52,765 nt of DNA from Deltaproteobacteria bacterium (GTDB lineage: Bacteria; Myxococcota_A; UBA796; GCA-2862545), in contig SBGP01000102.1 in assembly GCA_006226595.1 (NCBI GenBank), positions 1-52,765 of the forward strand, written 5' to 3'. How positions within the stretch are numbered: the stretch's first letter is position 1; every line of letters starts with the position of its first letter. Under the pieces are notes generated by a model. It saw only the letters and a list, made by a program, of their open reading frames with translations. It was not told the DNA's origin and made no database searches. Positions 20,849 to 31,924 of the stretch are shown one piece after another. Position numbers and translations under genes: made by a program.

Positions 20849-21946
20849 GTGTCACAGCTCACTCGAGTCGGCTTCGTCGGATGGCGAGGCATGGTCGGCT
20901 CCGTGCTCATGGAGCGCATGCGCGAGGAAGGCGACTTCGCCGGCCTCGAACCCCGGTTCTACTCCACGTCGCAGGTCGGGCGCGCCGCCCCGGACGTCGG
21001 GGTGGACGCGCCCCCGCTCGCCGATGCCTACGACGTCGCCGAGCTCGCCGAGAACCAGGTCATCGTCACCTGTCAGGGAGGCGACTACACCAAGCGCGTG
21101 CTCCCCGAGCTGCGCGCCGCGGGCTGGGATGGCTACTGGATCGACGCCGCCAGCGCGAAGCGTATGGACGACGACAGCGTCATCATCCTCGACCCGATCA
21201 ACCGCGCCGTCATCGACCGCGCGCTCGCGGCGGGCACGAAGAACTACATCGGCGGCAACTGCACGGTCTCGCTCATGCTCATGGGACTCGGGGGCCTGTT
21301 CGCGCAGGGCTGGGTCGAGTGGATGAGCACCATGACCTACCAGGCCGCCAGCGGTGCCGGCGCCGCCGCGATGAAGGAACTCGTCGCCCAGATGGGCCAG
21401 CTGGGCGCGGTGGACCCGGCGCTCTCGGCCCTCGCCATCGATCGGCAGATCACGGCGCAGCTTCGCGACGGCTCGCTCGACACCTCGGCCTTCGGGGCGC
21501 CACTCGCGGCATCGCTGCTCCCGTGGATCGACCGGGCAGTAGAGGATGGCCAGACCCGCGAGGAGTGGAAGGGTCACGTCGAGACGAACAAGATCCTCGC
21601 CCTCGATCCCGAAGTGCCCGTCGACGGCCTGTGTGTGCGTGTCGGCGCGCTTCGTTGCCATGCTCAGGCCGTGACCATCAAGCTCACGGGCGACGTCCCC
21701 CTCGACGAGGTGGAGGCGGTGATCCGCGAGTCGACGCCGTGGACGCGCTTCGTCGCCAATGACAAGGCGGCGACCCTCGCCGGGCTCACTCCGGCGGCGA
21801 CGTCGGGCACGCTCGAGGTGCCGGTGGGGCGTCTGCGCAAGCTGCGTATGGGGCCGGACTACCTCACGGCGTTCACCGTGGGTGACCAGCTGCTGTGGGG
21901 CGCCGCCGAGCCGCTGCGCCGCATGCTCGCCATCCTCCGCGAGTAG
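20849..21946 (+). CDS. asd: Aspartate-semialdehyde dehydrogenase
   Basis: 365 residues. It reduces aspartyl phosphate to aspartate semialdehyde with NADPH, the branch point to lysine/diaminopimelate, threonine and methionine. Visible are the nucleotide-binding start [14 protein letters not shown] (7-20), the catalytic cysteine C138 in [10 protein letters not shown], and the histidine in [11 protein letters not shown]. Length and the [10 protein letters not shown] start place it with the proteobacterial (E. coli-type) enzyme rather than the Gram-positive type. GTG 20849 follows GAGG. The upstream 141 bp is shared with the divergent MoxR operon. Confidence 0.96.
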   Translation: MSQLTRVGFVGWRGMVGSVLMERMREEGDFAGLEPRFYSTSQVGRAAPDVGVDAPPLADAYDVAELAENQVIVTCQGGDYTKRVLPELRAAGWDGYWIDAASAKRMDDDSVIILDPINRAVIDRALAAGTKNYIGGNCTVSLMLMGLGGLFAQGWVEWMSTMTYQAASGAGAAAMKELVAQMGQLGAVDPALSALAIDRQITAQLRDGSLDTSAFGAPLAASLLPWIDRAVEDGQTREEWKGHVETNKILALDPEVPVDGLCVRVGALRCHAQAVTIKLTGDVPLDEVEAVIRESTPWTRFVANDKAATLAGLTPAATSGTLEVPVGRLRKLRMGPDYLTAFTVGDQLLWGAAEPLRRMLAILRE

Positions 21947-21988
21947 ACCCGCCACCCGCGGTACCCTGGCGGTTCTGCGGAGGTATGG

Positions 21989-24745
21989 ATGCTGTGGTGG
22001 CTCGGAGCAGCGCTGGCTGCGGTGCCGGTGTGTCCGGATGTGTGCGTGCACCCGGCCACCTACGAGTTCAACGTGGCGCCGGTCGAGCAGGCGGTCGCCG
22101 ACGCCGACCACACCTTTCGCGTGCTCGTGTTCGAGGCGGTCGGCTCGTCGAAGGGGACGTGGAGCTCCGGCACCGAGCGCGCCCTCGAAGAGTCGTGGAG
22201 CAGCTGGGACTCGAGCATGGCCATCGATGCCCGCGAGGACGTGCTCATCGTGCTTGCTCTCGACGAGCGCGAGGTGCGGGTCAAGACCGGCTCGACCTGG
22301 GACGCGAAGCTCGGCCTGTGGGGCGATGCGCTGCTGCCGTTCATCGACGCCGAGTTCCTCCCGCGGGCCAAGGCCGGAGACCTCGGCGGCGGGCTCGCGA
22401 GCCTGGTCACGGCCCTCGACGACGAGATCGACCGGCGCCAGGCCGACGAGGCTGCCCAACTATGGCGGCGGACCCAGGTCGAGGGCCTGTCGCTGAGTGG
22501 CGGCGTGATGCAGCCTCCCGGGATCGAGGCCGCGTACCCGAAGGCGGCGGAGACGGGCGCGTGGGTCGCGGTGTTTCCGGAGGCCTCTCCGGGGGTGGTC
22601 GGCGAGAAGTCCGGTACCGAGTTGCTGCTCACCGAGATCGTGAAGCGCCGCAGCCTCCCGGCGGACCGCCGGGTGGTCGTTGCAGGTCTGGACGAGGGAC
22701 TGGTGCTCGTTCGCCAGCCTCCGGCACTCGCCAGGGAGTACGGGCTGTGGGACTTGCGCGCGAACCTCGGCGAGGACCCGGACGCGGCCATCGTCGCGGC
22801 AGTGGCGCGCTCCGAGGCGGCGCTCGCCGAGAAGGTCGCCGAAGCCGAGGAGCGGGAGCGTCGGCGCCAGGAAGAGATCCGGCGAGCTGAACAGCGGGCC
22901 GAGGAGCAGGCGCGTCGCGAGCTGCTCGTGTCGCTGTTCTTCGCGGTCACCTCGGCATTGGCGCTGTTCCTGCTGCTGCTCTTCCTGTGGCGCTCGCGGG
23001 TCGCCCAGGCCCACGAGCGGTACCGGGCGGTGCTCGAGCCACGTCGTGCGGCCCTCGACGAGGCGCGGGCCAACCTCTCGGACCTGCAGATCGACGTCGA
23101 GACGCGTGACCGTCTGGTCGAGCTCAAGCTCAAGGGGCCGGTGACGCTCGCGACGCTCGACAGCGTGGGGGAGCTCGTCGCCGAGCTCCATGCGGGCGTC
23201 GGGGCGCTCGAGGCGCAGGTTCGTGGCGTGACGCGCGACGAGCCGGGTTTCGCGTGGACGCCGAGCGTATGGACGGCGCTCACCGTGCGCCTGCAAGAAG
23301 GGCTCGCCTTCGACACGACCGCCCAGCGTGCCCTGCTCTTCGGCGGGGAAGGCCAGCAGGTCCGCGCGACGCCCGAGGAGGTGATGGCGCGGCTCGAGGA
23401 GAGCTACGCCGATGCTCGCGACGGCTGGCAGCGCATCCTCGATGCCGCCGAAGCGAGCCTGCATCGCTGTCGGGACGACTTCCCCGCGGACGATCTGCAG
23501 CGCATGCTGCGCGAGCTCGCCGAGTCCGAGCTGCCGCAGTCCTGGCTGCGCACACACCCTCTGTTGCCGGAGGCCGAGCGGACCTGGGACCGCCTGGACG
23601 CGATTCGGCGCGCCGACCCGGTGCACTACCTGGACGAGCTCGACGAGGCGATCGGGGAGGACGACGCGCTCGAGCAGGTCGTCGCCGAGCTGCTTGGTGC
23701 TCGGGCCGCCGCGATGCAAGCGCACCAGGATGTACGCGAGGCCGACGTGGCGGGCATCGACAGCGCGTTCACCGATCCGGCGCTCGACCCTCGCCTGCTG
23801 CTCGGAGAGATGGCGGAGCACCAGCGCGGGCTTGACGCGGCACTGGCTTCCGGCGAGGAGCTCGTTGGAGTCCGCGAGCACGCTGCGGCCCTGCTCGAGC
23901 TGGCGGCGCGCGCCATCGAGCTCGCCGATGCGACGCGGGAGGCTCGGAGCCATGGGGCTGAGCGCCTCGCCGCCGCCTCGGCCCTCATCGACGAGCTGTC
24001 GCGGGTCCGCGCCGAACGGGCGCGCACCCTGGGTGAGATGCTCTCCGTGTTCGTGCCCGAGGCGCTGTCGAGCGCGATGGCGGAGCTCGGCGAGGCCGAC
24101 GTCGATGCGCGGGAAGCGCGCGAGGCCTGGGCTTCCGCGGAAGATCTGTGGTCGCGGAGCTGCCACCTCGAGGCCGTGCGGCAGGTCGAGTCCGTGCACG
24201 CAGAGCTCGGGCAGGCGCGTACCGACCTCGAGGAGATGGCGGAGCAGCTGGCCGCGGCGCGAGCGGAGCATGCGCGGGCCGAGGACCTGTGGCGCACCAT
24301 CGACGAGGTCCGGGCCAAGCACCAGGCGCGACTCACGCAGCTCGCCGGGCACGCCTCCGGCATCGACCTCTCGCAGGGCGATACCCTGCTCGCGGGGCTC
24401 CGCGAGCGCTGGGACGAGCGTCCGGCGGACTGGAAGTCGCGGGCCGTGCGCCTCGAGACCGTCGCGCAGGCGTGGGCGACGGCGGTGGGACAGGCCGAGG
24501 AACGGAAGCGGGCTCACGATGCGCGCATCGCCAGAGAACGTGCCGCGCGGCAGCGCGCGCGTCAGAAGTCGTCCAGCTCCTGGAAGTCCTCGTCGAGCTC
24601 ACGCAGCTACTCGTCGAGCCGCTCGCGATCGTCGTCGTACAGCTCGCGCTCCCGACGCAGTGGCTATTCGTCCTCGTCGTCGCGCTCCCGCTCGTCGGGC
24701 CGCAGCTACTCGAGCGGTGGACGCTCGGCCGGGCGCAAGTGGTGA
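21989..24745 (+). CDS. TPM-domain membrane protein with long coiled coil and Ser/Arg-rich tail
   Basis: 918 residues. After a short signal-like segment (1-15) comes a TPM domain (about 25-150; EDVLIVLALDEREVRVKTGSTWDAKL), found in proteins such as TLP18.3/Psb32 linked to membrane-protein maintenance. A charged helix (about 272-310) leads into one membrane segment (312-334). A 500-residue, Ala/Glu-rich coiled-coil region follows, and the last 55 residues are almost only Ser, Arg, Tyr and Gly. Prokaryotic TPM proteins often end in SxSxSGG tails, but this one is unusually long and basic. ATG 21989 follows GCGGAGG; the ATG four bases earlier is out of frame. Confidence 0.82.
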   Translation: MLWWLGAALAAVPVCPDVCVHPATYEFNVAPVEQAVADADHTFRVLVFEAVGSSKGTWSSGTERALEESWSSWDSSMAIDAREDVLIVLALDEREVRVKTGSTWDAKLGLWGDALLPFIDAEFLPRAKAGDLGGGLASLVTALDDEIDRRQADEAAQLWRRTQVEGLSLSGGVMQPPGIEAAYPKAAETGAWVAVFPEASPGVVGEKSGTELLLTEIVKRRSLPADRRVVVAGLDEGLVLVRQPPALAREYGLWDLRANLGEDPDAAIVAAVARSEAALAEKVAEAEERERRRQEEIRRAEQRAEEQARRELLVSLFFAVTSALALFLLLLFLWRSRVAQAHERYRAVLEPRRAALDEARANLSDLQIDVETRDRLVELKLKGPVTLATLDSVGELVAELHAGVGALEAQVRGVTRDEPGFAWTPSVWTALTVRLQEGLAFDTTAQRALLFGGEGQQVRATPEEVMARLEESYADARDGWQRILDAAEASLHRCRDDFPADDLQRMLRELAESELPQSWLRTHPLLPEAERTWDRLDAIRRADPVHYLDELDEAIGEDDALEQVVAELLGARAAAMQAHQDVREADVAGIDSAFTDPALDPRLLLGEMAEHQRGLDAALASGEELVGVREHAAALLELAARAIELADATREARSHGAERLAAASALIDELSRVRAERARTLGEMLSVFVPEALSSAMAELGEADVDAREAREAWASAEDLWSRSCHLEAVRQVESVHAELGQARTDLEEMAEQLAAARAEHARAEDLWRTIDEVRAKHQARLTQLAGHASGIDLSQGDTLLAGLRERWDERPADWKSRAVRLETVAQAWATAVGQAEERKRAHDARIARERAARQRARQKSSSSWKSSSSSRSYSSSRSRSSSYSSRSRRSGYSSSSSRSRSSGRSYSSGGRSAGRKW

Positions 24746-24780
24746 TCGCGCGGTAAACAGGGCGCCAGCCTGGAGACGCC

Positions 24781-25818
24781 GTGGACAGCCTGACCCTTCG
24801 CCGCCCCGACGACTGGCACCTGCACCTGCGGGACGCCGCGATGCTCGATGCGGTCCTGCCGCCCACCGCCGCGGTGTTCGGGCGCGCGGTCGTCATGCCG
24901 AACCTCAAGCCCCCGGTGACGACCACCGAGCAGGCCGCCGCGTACCGGGAGCGCATCCTCGCGAGCTTGCCCGAGGGCAGCCGCTTTACGCCGCTGATGA
25001 CGGCCTACCTCACCGATCGCACCGATCCGGACGACCTTGCCGCGGGACACGCTGCCGGTGTGCTCACCGCGGTCAAGCTGTACCCGGCAGGCGCGACGAC
25101 CAACAGCGACGCTGGCGTGACCTCGCTCACCCGCCTCGAGCGCGTGCTCGAGCGCCTCGCCGACATCGGCATGCCGCTGCTCGTTCACGGCGAGGTCACC
25201 GACCACGACGTCGACATCTTCGACCGCGAGGCCCGGTTCCTCGACGAGGTCCTCGAGCCGATCGTCGCGAAGTTCCCGACCCTGCGCGTCGTCGTCGAGC
25301 ACGCGACCACCGCCGAGGCGGTGCAGTTCGTGCGTGCCCACGGCGAGCGAGTGGGCTGCACCATCACCCCGCAGCACCTGCTCGCGAACCGCAACGACCT
25401 GCTCGTGGGCGGTATCCGTCCGCACTTCTACTGCCTGCCCGTGCTCAAGCGCCGCAAGCACCAGGTGGCGCTGCTCGAGGCCGCGACCAGCGGCGAGGCC
25501 GGCTTCTTCCTGGGCACGGACTCGGCGCCGCACCCCAAGCACGCCAAGGAGTCGGACTGCGGCTGCGCGGGCTGCTACTCGGCGCCCGCGGCCCTGCCGC
25601 TCTATGCCGAGGCCTTCGAGCGTGCCGGCGCGCTCGAGCACCTCGAGACCTTTGCCAGCCTAAACGGCCCCGCCTTCTACGGACTGCCGGTCAACGAGGA
25701 CACGGTGACGCTGGTGCGCAAGAGCTGGGAGGTGCCGGAGTCCGTCGCGGTCGACGGCCCGGCCTCCGAGATCGTGCCCTTCTGGGCCGGACAGAGCCTG
25801 CGCTGGCGCGTCGCCTAG
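24781..25818 (+). CDS. pyrC: Dihydroorotase (class II)
   Basis: 345 residues. It closes carbamoyl-aspartate to dihydroorotate in pyrimidine synthesis. Metal ligands are visible: HLHLRD (13-18), the carbamylated lysine K99 in [25 protein letters not shown] and the aspartate in LGTDSAPH. Length and motifs match the E. coli PyrC class. GTG 24781 follows TGGAG. The stop TAG shares the palindrome CTAG with the stop of the convergent giant surface-protein gene, so there is no intergenic space for a terminator. Confidence 0.96.
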   Translation: MDSLTLRRPDDWHLHLRDAAMLDAVLPPTAAVFGRAVVMPNLKPPVTTTEQAAAYRERILASLPEGSRFTPLMTAYLTDRTDPDDLAAGHAAGVLTAVKLYPAGATTNSDAGVTSLTRLERVLERLADIGMPLLVHGEVTDHDVDIFDREARFLDEVLEPIVAKFPTLRVVVEHATTAEAVQFVRAHGERVGCTITPQHLLANRNDLLVGGIRPHFYCLPVLKRRKHQVALLEAATSGEAGFFLGTDSAPHPKHAKESDCGCAGCYSAPAALPLYAEAFERAGALEHLETFASLNGPAFYGLPVNEDTVTLVRKSWEVPESVAVDGPASEIVPFWAGQSLRWRVA

Positions 25819-28800
25819 GCAGCCCGCCGACGGCGCAGCACCGCGAGTAGCGGCAGGACCAGCCAGGACGTGCCAACGGGGCTGTTCTGGCAGCCACAGC
25901 CCTCGGGCGGAGGCGTCGGCTCGGGCTCTTCGCCGCCACCGCCCGCGTCCAGGAAGTTCGGGATGCCGTCGCCGTCGTCATCGCCGTCGCCCTCGATGCT
26001 GTCGGGCAGGTTGTCGTCGTCGCTGTCGTCGTCGAGGTAGTTCGGCGTGCCGTCGCCGTCCGCGTCGTCGTCGGTCTCGACCACATCGAGGATGCCGTCC
26101 CCGTCGCTGTCGTCGTCGAGGTAGTCCGGAACCGTGTCCCCGTCGGAGTCCACGTCACCCTCGACCTCGGTGAGGATGCCGTCGTTGTCGTCGTCGGTAT
26201 CGCGGGCATCGATGGTGCCGTCGCCGTCGGAGTCCGTCGGGTCGGACGGGTCGCCCACCTCGGTCAGGTCGTCGATGCCGTCGCCGTCGCTGTCTGCCGC
26301 GTCCGGATCGGTGCCGATCGCGCGCTCCTCCTCGTCGGAGAGGCCGTCGTCGTCGGAGTCGTTGAAGTCGTCGAGGTAGTCGGGCAGCCCGTCGCCGTCG
26401 GTGTCGTCGTTGGTCGGGTCGCTGTCCCCGTCGATGTCCTCGTCCCAGGTGTCGATGCCATCGCCGTCGTCGTCGACGTCGAGGTAGTCCGGCGTGTTGT
26501 CCCCGTCGGAGTCGTCGTTCGTCGGGTCGCCGTCGCCGTCGATGTCCTCGAGCAGCGTGTCGACGCCGTCGCCGTCGTCGTCCGGGTCGAGGGCGTCGAT
26601 CAGGCGGTCGTTGTCGGAGTCGTTCGGGGCGCTGATCGGGCCGACCTCGGTGAGGTCGTCGACGCCATCGCCGTCGGTGTCCGCGTTGTTCGGGTTCGTG
26701 CCGATGGCCTGCTCCTGGCAGTTGGTCAGGCCGTCGTTGTCGCTGTCGCCATTGCAGCCGTCGCCGTCGTTGCAGTCGAGGTAGTCGGGCACGCCGTCGC
26801 TGTCGGCGTCCGCGAACTGCGACTCCGTGCCGTCGGGGATGCAGTCGCCGTCGCTGTCGGTGTCGAGGTAGTTCGGGATGCCGTCGGGCGCGAAGTCGCA
26901 GCCCTGCGCCTCGCCATCGCACGCGACCCGCGGTGCACCGTCGACGTCGCCATCGCCTTCTTCGAAGGTGGAGATGCCGTCGTTGTCGTCATCCTCGTCG
27001 AAGATGTCGTACGTGCCGTCGTTGTCGCTGTCGCGAGGCGTGGCTCCGAGGCCCCACTCGATGCCGTCGTTGATGCCGTCGAAGTCCATGTCGGGGTTGC
27101 AGTCGTCGGCGCCATAGGTCGCCTCGAGGTCGGCGCGGATGCCGTCGCCATCCTCGTCGGAGAGGTCGCCGCCCACGCCGTCACAGTCGCTGTCCACGCC
27201 ATCGCCACAGAAGTCGAAGCCCTCCGGGTTGATCGAGGCGCTGCTGTCGTTGCAGTCAGCGCCGTTGTCGACGTAGCCATCCGGCGGGGTGCAGTCCTGC
27301 ACGCTGTCGGTGGGGTCGCCGAAGCCGTCCCCATCGGTGTCCGCGAACCACGTGGACACGACCGTGCCTTCGTCGAGACGGTTGTCGCAGTCGTTGTCGA
27401 GGTTGTCGCAGCGCTCGGTAGCGCCCGGGAAGTCACGTCCGTCGCCGGGCTCGCAGTCCGCATCGTTGCCGACGTAGCCGGTGGGCGGCAGGCAGGTACG
27501 CACGGAGTCGGCGGGGTCGCCGAAGCCATCGCGGTCGCTGTCGCCGTACCAGACGTAGCCCGTGGAGGTGTCGAGGCTCGGGTCGTTGTCGTCGATCAGG
27601 CCGTCGCCGTCGTTGTCGATGCCGTCGCACTCCTCCTTCTCGTTCGGGTCGCAGTCGGCGAGCCCGTCGTTGTCGGAGTCGAGGCCTTCGTCGACGTTGC
27701 CGTCGCCGTCGTTGTCCAGGCCGTCGCAGGTCTCGGTGTCGAAGCAGTCGGCGGTGCCGTCCCCGTCGGTGTCGAAGCCTTCGTCCACGCGGCCGTCGGC
27801 GTCGTTGTTCACGCCGTCGCATTCCTCGACGTCGATGCAGTTCTTGATGCCGTCGCCGTCGTCGTCGGCGAAGCCTTCGTCGATGTTGCCGTTGCCGTCG
27901 TTGTCGAGACCATCGCAGGTCTCGGTGTCGACGCAGTTGCCGATGCCATCGCCATCGTTGTCGGCGAAGCCCTCGTCGAGACCGCCGTCACCGTCGTTGT
28001 CCACGCCGTCGCAGGTCTCGCTGTCCACGCAGTTCGCCACGCCGTCGCTGTCGCTGTCGGGGAAGCCCTCGTCGACGAAGCCGTTCTGATCGTTGTCGAT
28101 GCCGTCGCAGATCTCCACGGTCGGGCAGTCGATCTGGCCGTCGCCGTCGGTGTCGGTCCACAGCTCGTCGACCTGGCCGTTGCCGTCGTTGTCGATGCCG
28201 TCACAGGTCTCGCTGTCGACGCAGTTGGCGGTGCCGTCGCCGTCGTTGTCCGCGAAGCCCTCGTCGACGAAGCCGTTGCCGTCGTTGTCGAGGCCGTCGC
28301 ACTCCTCGGTGTCGAGGCAGTCCTTGATGCCGTCGCCGTCGGTGTCCGCGAAGCCCTCGTCGGCGACGTTGTTGCAGTTGTTGTCGATGCCGTCGCAGAC
28401 CTCGTTGGCCGCGGGGTTCACCAGCGGCGCAAGGTCGTTGCAGTCGCTGAAGTTGTCGACCTCGCTGCCGGTGGCGAAACAGGCCGAGCGAGCGTTCGCG
28501 CTGTCGTCGCCGAAGCCATCCGCGTCCCCGTCCGGGTACCAGTCGGTGAGCTCCGCGTCGGGGTCGGCGTCGTCGGTGAGGCCGTCGCAGTCGTTGTCGG
28601 CGCCGTCGCACAGCTCGGCCAGGTGTGGGGCCGAGGTCGGGTCGTTGTCGTCACAGTCGAACTGGGAAGGCGAGCCGTCGCCGTCGCCGTCGGCCCAGCT
28701 ATCGGGGTCCGCACCCGCGCCGCCGTAGGCGCCGATGTCGCTGCGGCTGCCGTCCGGGTCGAGGTAGCTCGGGTCGCCGGTGTCGATGGACGGGCTGCCC

Positions 28801-30080
28801 CAGAGCACGTGCAGGTCGTCGTTGCACAGCCCGTCGTCGGACCAGCCGATGAACTGCGGGTCCTCGCCGTAGATGCTCGTGGCGACCTGGCCGGTTGTGG
28901 TGTCCTGGCTGTTGCCGAAGAACAGGTTGTAGCCGCCGGTGGCGCCCGACACGTTCACCGCGACACCGCCGACGTGGTAGGCGACGATGTTGTTGCGGAA
29001 GTCACCGCCGTTGTTCAGCTCGGCCGCGAGGCCGATGCTGCCGCCGGACAGGGTGTTCGCGACGAAGGTGTTGTTGATGACCGACGAGCCCTGGCCGCCG
29101 GTGTCCACGCACAAGCCGCCACCACAACTCTGCGCGTTGTTGCCGACGAACACGTTGTTCTCGACCATCGCTCCGCGCGCGTACCGCAGGTACACCGCAC
29201 CGCCGTCTTGGGCACCCTGGCCCCCGTTCACGCCCTCGAAGCCGTTGTTGCAGAACTGGTTGCGGCGCATCACGGGGACGTCCGTGTCGCGCAGCTCGAC
29301 CGCGCCGCCGCGGTTGGTGTTGCCGATCGAGTTGCCCTCGAAGCTGCAGTCCTCGACGAGGGCGGTGTCGGCGTTCTGGATGTACAGCGCGCCGCCTTCG
29401 CGCCACGCGAAGTTGTCGTTGAACGTCGAGTTCGTGATCGACAGCAGACCGCCGCTGTCGTGCGTGATGGCCCCGCCCTTGTCGTTGTTCGCCATGTTGC
29501 CTTCGAACACGCTGCCATCGACGGTCAGGTCGAAGTTGTTGCGGCCGAAGATGGCGCCCCCGCGGCTCGCGGTGTTGCCGACGAACACCGAGTCGAAGAT
29601 GTCGAGGGTCGCCGTGCCCCACAGGCCGATGGCGCCGCCCTCGTTGCCTTCGTTCGCCGTGAACGTCGTGCTGCGGATGACGATGTGTCCACTCTGGATG
29701 TCGAGGGCACCGCCGACCGAGTCGCCGCTCTGGATGTTGGTGAAGGTGCAGTCCTCGAAGGTGACCAGGTCCGTGTCGCCGACGCTGACCTCGACCTCCT
29801 GGTCCACGAAGTCGAGCCCGCGGAACACGGTGCCGGCCTGGTAGACCTGTCCACCGGTTGGCGTGATGGTCACGCCTGCCGCGGCGGCCTCGATGGTGAC
29901 GTTGGGGGCGGTCGGCTCGAGGTTCGAGCTGTACACGCCCGGGTCGACGAGCACGCGATCGCCCTCCGCGACGGCGTTCAGCGCCTGGTCGAGGTCGGTG
30001 TAGTCGCCGGCCGCGCCGACCGTGATGTCGGCCGCCATCGCAGCGGAGGTGGCGAGGGGAAGCAGGAACAGGATGCGCAT
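25815..30080 (-). CDS. Giant secreted beta-helix / MopE-repeat / TSP3-repeat protein with MYXO-CTERM-type tail
   Basis: 1421 residues. Signal peptide 1-19 (cleavage near AMA-AD), then a right-handed beta-helix (about 20-450) with many N/NN ladder turns and phrases such as GGAIGLWGT and [12 protein letters not shown]. About a dozen repeats of CDGxDNDxDGxxDEG (about 500-900), the putative metal-binding MopE motif, follow. Thrombospondin-3-like DxDxDG calcium repeats run from about 900 to 1370. A Pro/Glu linker leads to [13 protein letters not shown], a hydrophobic helix and RRRRAA, the pattern recognised for surface sorting in myxobacteria. ATG 30080 has GGAG upstream; TATGCT at 30105-30100 is the likely -10 box. 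Likely a surface-anchored, calcium-stabilised rod. Confidence 0.9.
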   Translation of the reverse strand: MRILFLLPLATSAAMAADITVGAAGDYTDLDQALNAVAEGDRVLVDPGVYSSNLEPTAPNVTIEAAAAGVTITPTGGQVYQAGTVFRGLDFVDQEVEVSVGDTDLVTFEDCTFTNIQSGDSVGGALDIQSGHIVIRSTTFTANEGNEGGAIGLWGTATLDIFDSVFVGNTASRGGAIFGRNNFDLTVDGSVFEGNMANNDKGGAITHDSGGLLSITNSTFNDNFAWREGGALYIQNADTALVEDCSFEGNSIGNTNRGGAVELRDTDVPVMRRNQFCNNGFEGVNGGQGAQDGGAVYLRYARGAMVENNVFVGNNAQSCGGGLCVDTGGQGSSVINNTFVANTLSGGSIGLAAELNNGGDFRNNIVAYHVGGVAVNVSGATGGYNLFFGNSQDTTTGQVATSIYGEDPQFIGWSDDGLCNDDLHVLWGSPSIDTGDPSYLDPDGSRSDIGAYGGAGADPDSWADGDGDGSPSQFDCDDNDPTSAPHLAELCDGADNDCDGLTDDADPDAELTDWYPDGDADGFGDDSANARSACFATGSEVDNFSDCNDLAPLVNPAANEVCDGIDNNCNNVADEGFADTDGDGIKDCLDTEECDGLDNDGNGFVDEGFADNDGDGTANCVDSETCDGIDNDGNGQVDELWTDTDGDGQIDCPTVEICDGIDNDQNGFVDEGFPDSDSDGVANCVDSETCDGVDNDGDGGLDEGFADNDGDGIGNCVDTETCDGLDNDGNGNIDEGFADDDGDGIKNCIDVEECDGVNNDADGRVDEGFDTDGDGTADCFDTETCDGLDNDGDGNVDEGLDSDNDGLADCDPNEKEECDGIDNDGDGLIDDNDPSLDTSTGYVWYGDSDRDGFGDPADSVRTCLPPTGYVGNDADCEPGDGRDFPGATERCDNLDNDCDNRLDEGTVVSTWFADTDGDGFGDPTDSVQDCTPPDGYVDNGADCNDSSASINPEGFDFCGDGVDSDCDGVGGDLSDEDGDGIRADLEATYGADDCNPDMDFDGINDGIEWGLGATPRDSDNDGTYDIFDEDDDNDGISTFEEGDGDVDGAPRVACDGEAQGCDFAPDGIPNYLDTDSDGDCIPDGTESQFADADSDGVPDYLDCNDGDGCNGDSDNDGLTNCQEQAIGTNPNNADTDGDGVDDLTEVGPISAPNDSDNDRLIDALDPDDDGDGVDTLLEDIDGDGDPTNDDSDGDNTPDYLDVDDDGDGIDTWDEDIDGDSDPTNDDTDGDGLPDYLDDFNDSDDDGLSDEEERAIGTDPDAADSDGDGIDDLTEVGDPSDPTDSDGDGTIDARDTDDDNDGILTEVEGDVDSDGDTVPDYLDDDSDGDGILDVVETDDDADGDGTPNYLDDDSDDDNLPDSIEGDGDDDGDGIPNFLDAGGGGEEPEPTPPPEGCGCQNSPVGTSWLVLPLLAVLRRRRAA

Positions 30081-30154
30081 GCAGGCTCCAGAGGGCCACA
30101 GCATACTGGCGGGCGAGGCCTTCGTCGTCTGGATAGTGCACGCGCGGAGGCGGT

Positions 30155-31924
30155 ATGCGACGCACACTTCCCGGCGAAGACACCATCCCCGCCATGTTCC
30201 TGTGGAGCGTGGACCAGGATCCGGACTCCACCTCGTACTTCGTGAAGGAAGCGGGGCTGTGGCAGCCTTTCACGCGGCGCTACGCCCTCGAGCAGTGCGC
30301 GGGTGGGGCGAAGGCGCTCTGGGAGCGCGGCATCCGCCCCGGGGATCGGGTCGCGATCATCGCGAATACCTGCCCGGAGTGGGCGGCGGTGGATCTGGCG
30401 ACCACCGCCATCGGCGCGATCACCGTGGGGCTGTATCCGAACCTGCCGGCGGATCTGCTCGCGTACCCGCTCGCGCACAGTGGCGCGCGCATCGCGATCG
30501 TCGAGGACGCCGACCAGGCCGCGAAGATCGAGGCGATTCGCGACCAGCTCCCGGAGCTCGAGTCCGTGGTCACCATGCGTCCGACCGAGGGCTACGAGGA
30601 CCTGCGGGCCATCGCCACCGACCACGACATCGACTTCCTCCGTGAGCACGCGGCCCGGCGCCGTCCGGAAGAGGTCGCGACCCTCATCTACACCTCCGGG
30701 ACCACGGGCGAGCCCAAGGGGGCGGTGCTCACCCACGGCAACTTCGCGTACGTGTCGAAGGCGGTGCTCGACGCCGTCGAGGTCGGGGACGGTGAGCGCT
30801 CCATCGCGTGGCTGCCTCTGGCCCACGCCCTGCAGCGTCAGACGATGTACACGAGCTTCCTCATTGGAACGGTCGGCTACTGGTGCAACAGCATCGACGA
30901 GCTGCCCGAGGTCATCGCGTTCGCACGTCCGCAGGTGCTCGCCAGCGTGCCGCGCATGCTCGAGAAGATGCAGGCCCGGATCCTCGAGGGGGTCGCCGAG
31001 CGCGGTCCTCGCGCCGAGAAGGCGGTGCATCGGGCTCTGGCCCTCGGGCGACAACGTCTCGCGTACCTCGAGCGCGGAGAGCGTGTGCCTCGGCTGCTGG
31101 AGCTGCGCTGGCGGCTGATGGACCGGCTCGTGTTCACGAAGATCCGCGAGCGCCTCGGAGGCTCGCTGCGCACGCTCGCGGTTGGCGGGGCGGCGCTCGA
31201 CCCCGAGGTCGCGCGCTTCTACGGCGCGATGGGCCTTTCGGTCGTCGAGGGTTGGGGGCTGACCGAGACCGCGGCGCCCGCGACCGTGAACCGCACCCAC
31301 CACTTCCGCTTCGGCACCGTGGGCAAGCCCCTGCCCGGCGTGGACGTAAAGCTCGCCGAGGACGGCGAGATCTGCGTGCGCGGTCCGGGCCTGTTCCAGG
31401 GCTACTACAAGGACCCCGAGGCCACCGCTGCCGCCTTCGAGGATGGCTGGTTCCTGACCGGCGACCTGGGCGAGATCGACGAGGACGGCTTCCTGTCCAT
31501 CGTCGATCGCAAGAAGGAGATCCTGGTCACGGCGGGCGGCAAGAACATCGCGCCGGTGCCGATCGAGGCTCGCCTCATGCGCTCCCCGGCGGTCTCCCAG
31601 GCGGTGGCCATCGCCAACGAGCGTCGCTTCGTGGTCGCGCTGCTCTCCCCGGACGAGGAGGGGCTTGCCGCGCTGGCGGACACGCTGGGGCTCGCGCAGG
31701 CGCCAGTGGCCGAGCTGGTGGAGCACCCGTCCGTGCGCGCCCACTTCCAGGAGACCGTGGACCGCGCCAACGCGGAGCTTCCGCGCTGGGAGCAGATCAA
31801 GCGCTGGCAGGTGGTCCCGGTGGAGTTCACGCCCGAGGGCGGCGAGCTCACCCCGACCCTCAAGCTCAAGCGACGCGTCATCGCCGACCGATATGCCGAG
31901 CTGATCGACGAGCTCTACGCATGA
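30155..31924 (+). CDS. AMP-forming long-chain acyl-CoA synthetase
   Basis: 589 residues of the ANL superfamily. It activates a fatty acid with ATP and joins it to CoA. The phosphate loop YTSGTTGEPKG (179-189), the GWGLTETAA motif (about 364-372), the GDLGEID hinge region and DRKKEILVTAGGKNIAP with the expected late lysine (TLKLKRR) are all present. The type with KEILVTAGGKN is the FAA1/long-chain group. ATG 30155 overlaps a GGAGG. The stop overlaps the AlkB-like start by ATGA. Confidence 0.93.
   Translation: MRRTLPGEDTIPAMFLWSVDQDPDSTSYFVKEAGLWQPFTRRYALEQCAGGAKALWERGIRPGDRVAIIANTCPEWAAVDLATTAIGAITVGLYPNLPADLLAYPLAHSGARIAIVEDADQAAKIEAIRDQLPELESVVTMRPTEGYEDLRAIATDHDIDFLREHAARRRPEEVATLIYTSGTTGEPKGAVLTHGNFAYVSKAVLDAVEVGDGERSIAWLPLAHALQRQTMYTSFLIGTVGYWCNSIDELPEVIAFARPQVLASVPRMLEKMQARILEGVAERGPRAEKAVHRALALGRQRLAYLERGERVPRLLELRWRLMDRLVFTKIRERLGGSLRTLAVGGAALDPEVARFYGAMGLSVVEGWGLTETAAPATVNRTHHFRFGTVGKPLPGVDVKLAEDGEICVRGPGLFQGYYKDPEATAAAFEDGWFLTGDLGEIDEDGFLSIVDRKKEILVTAGGKNIAPVPIEARLMRSPAVSQAVAIANERRFVVALLSPDEEGLAALADTLGLAQAPVAELVEHPSVRAHFQETVDRANAELPRWEQIKRWQVVPVEFTPEGGELTPTLKLKRRVIADRYAELIDELYA

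Noticed and set aside
25960-28660. Dense short-period DNA repeats that could look like a CRISPR array or satellite
   Set aside because: The repeats stay in frame and encode DxDxDG and CDGxDND units; there are no unique spacers.
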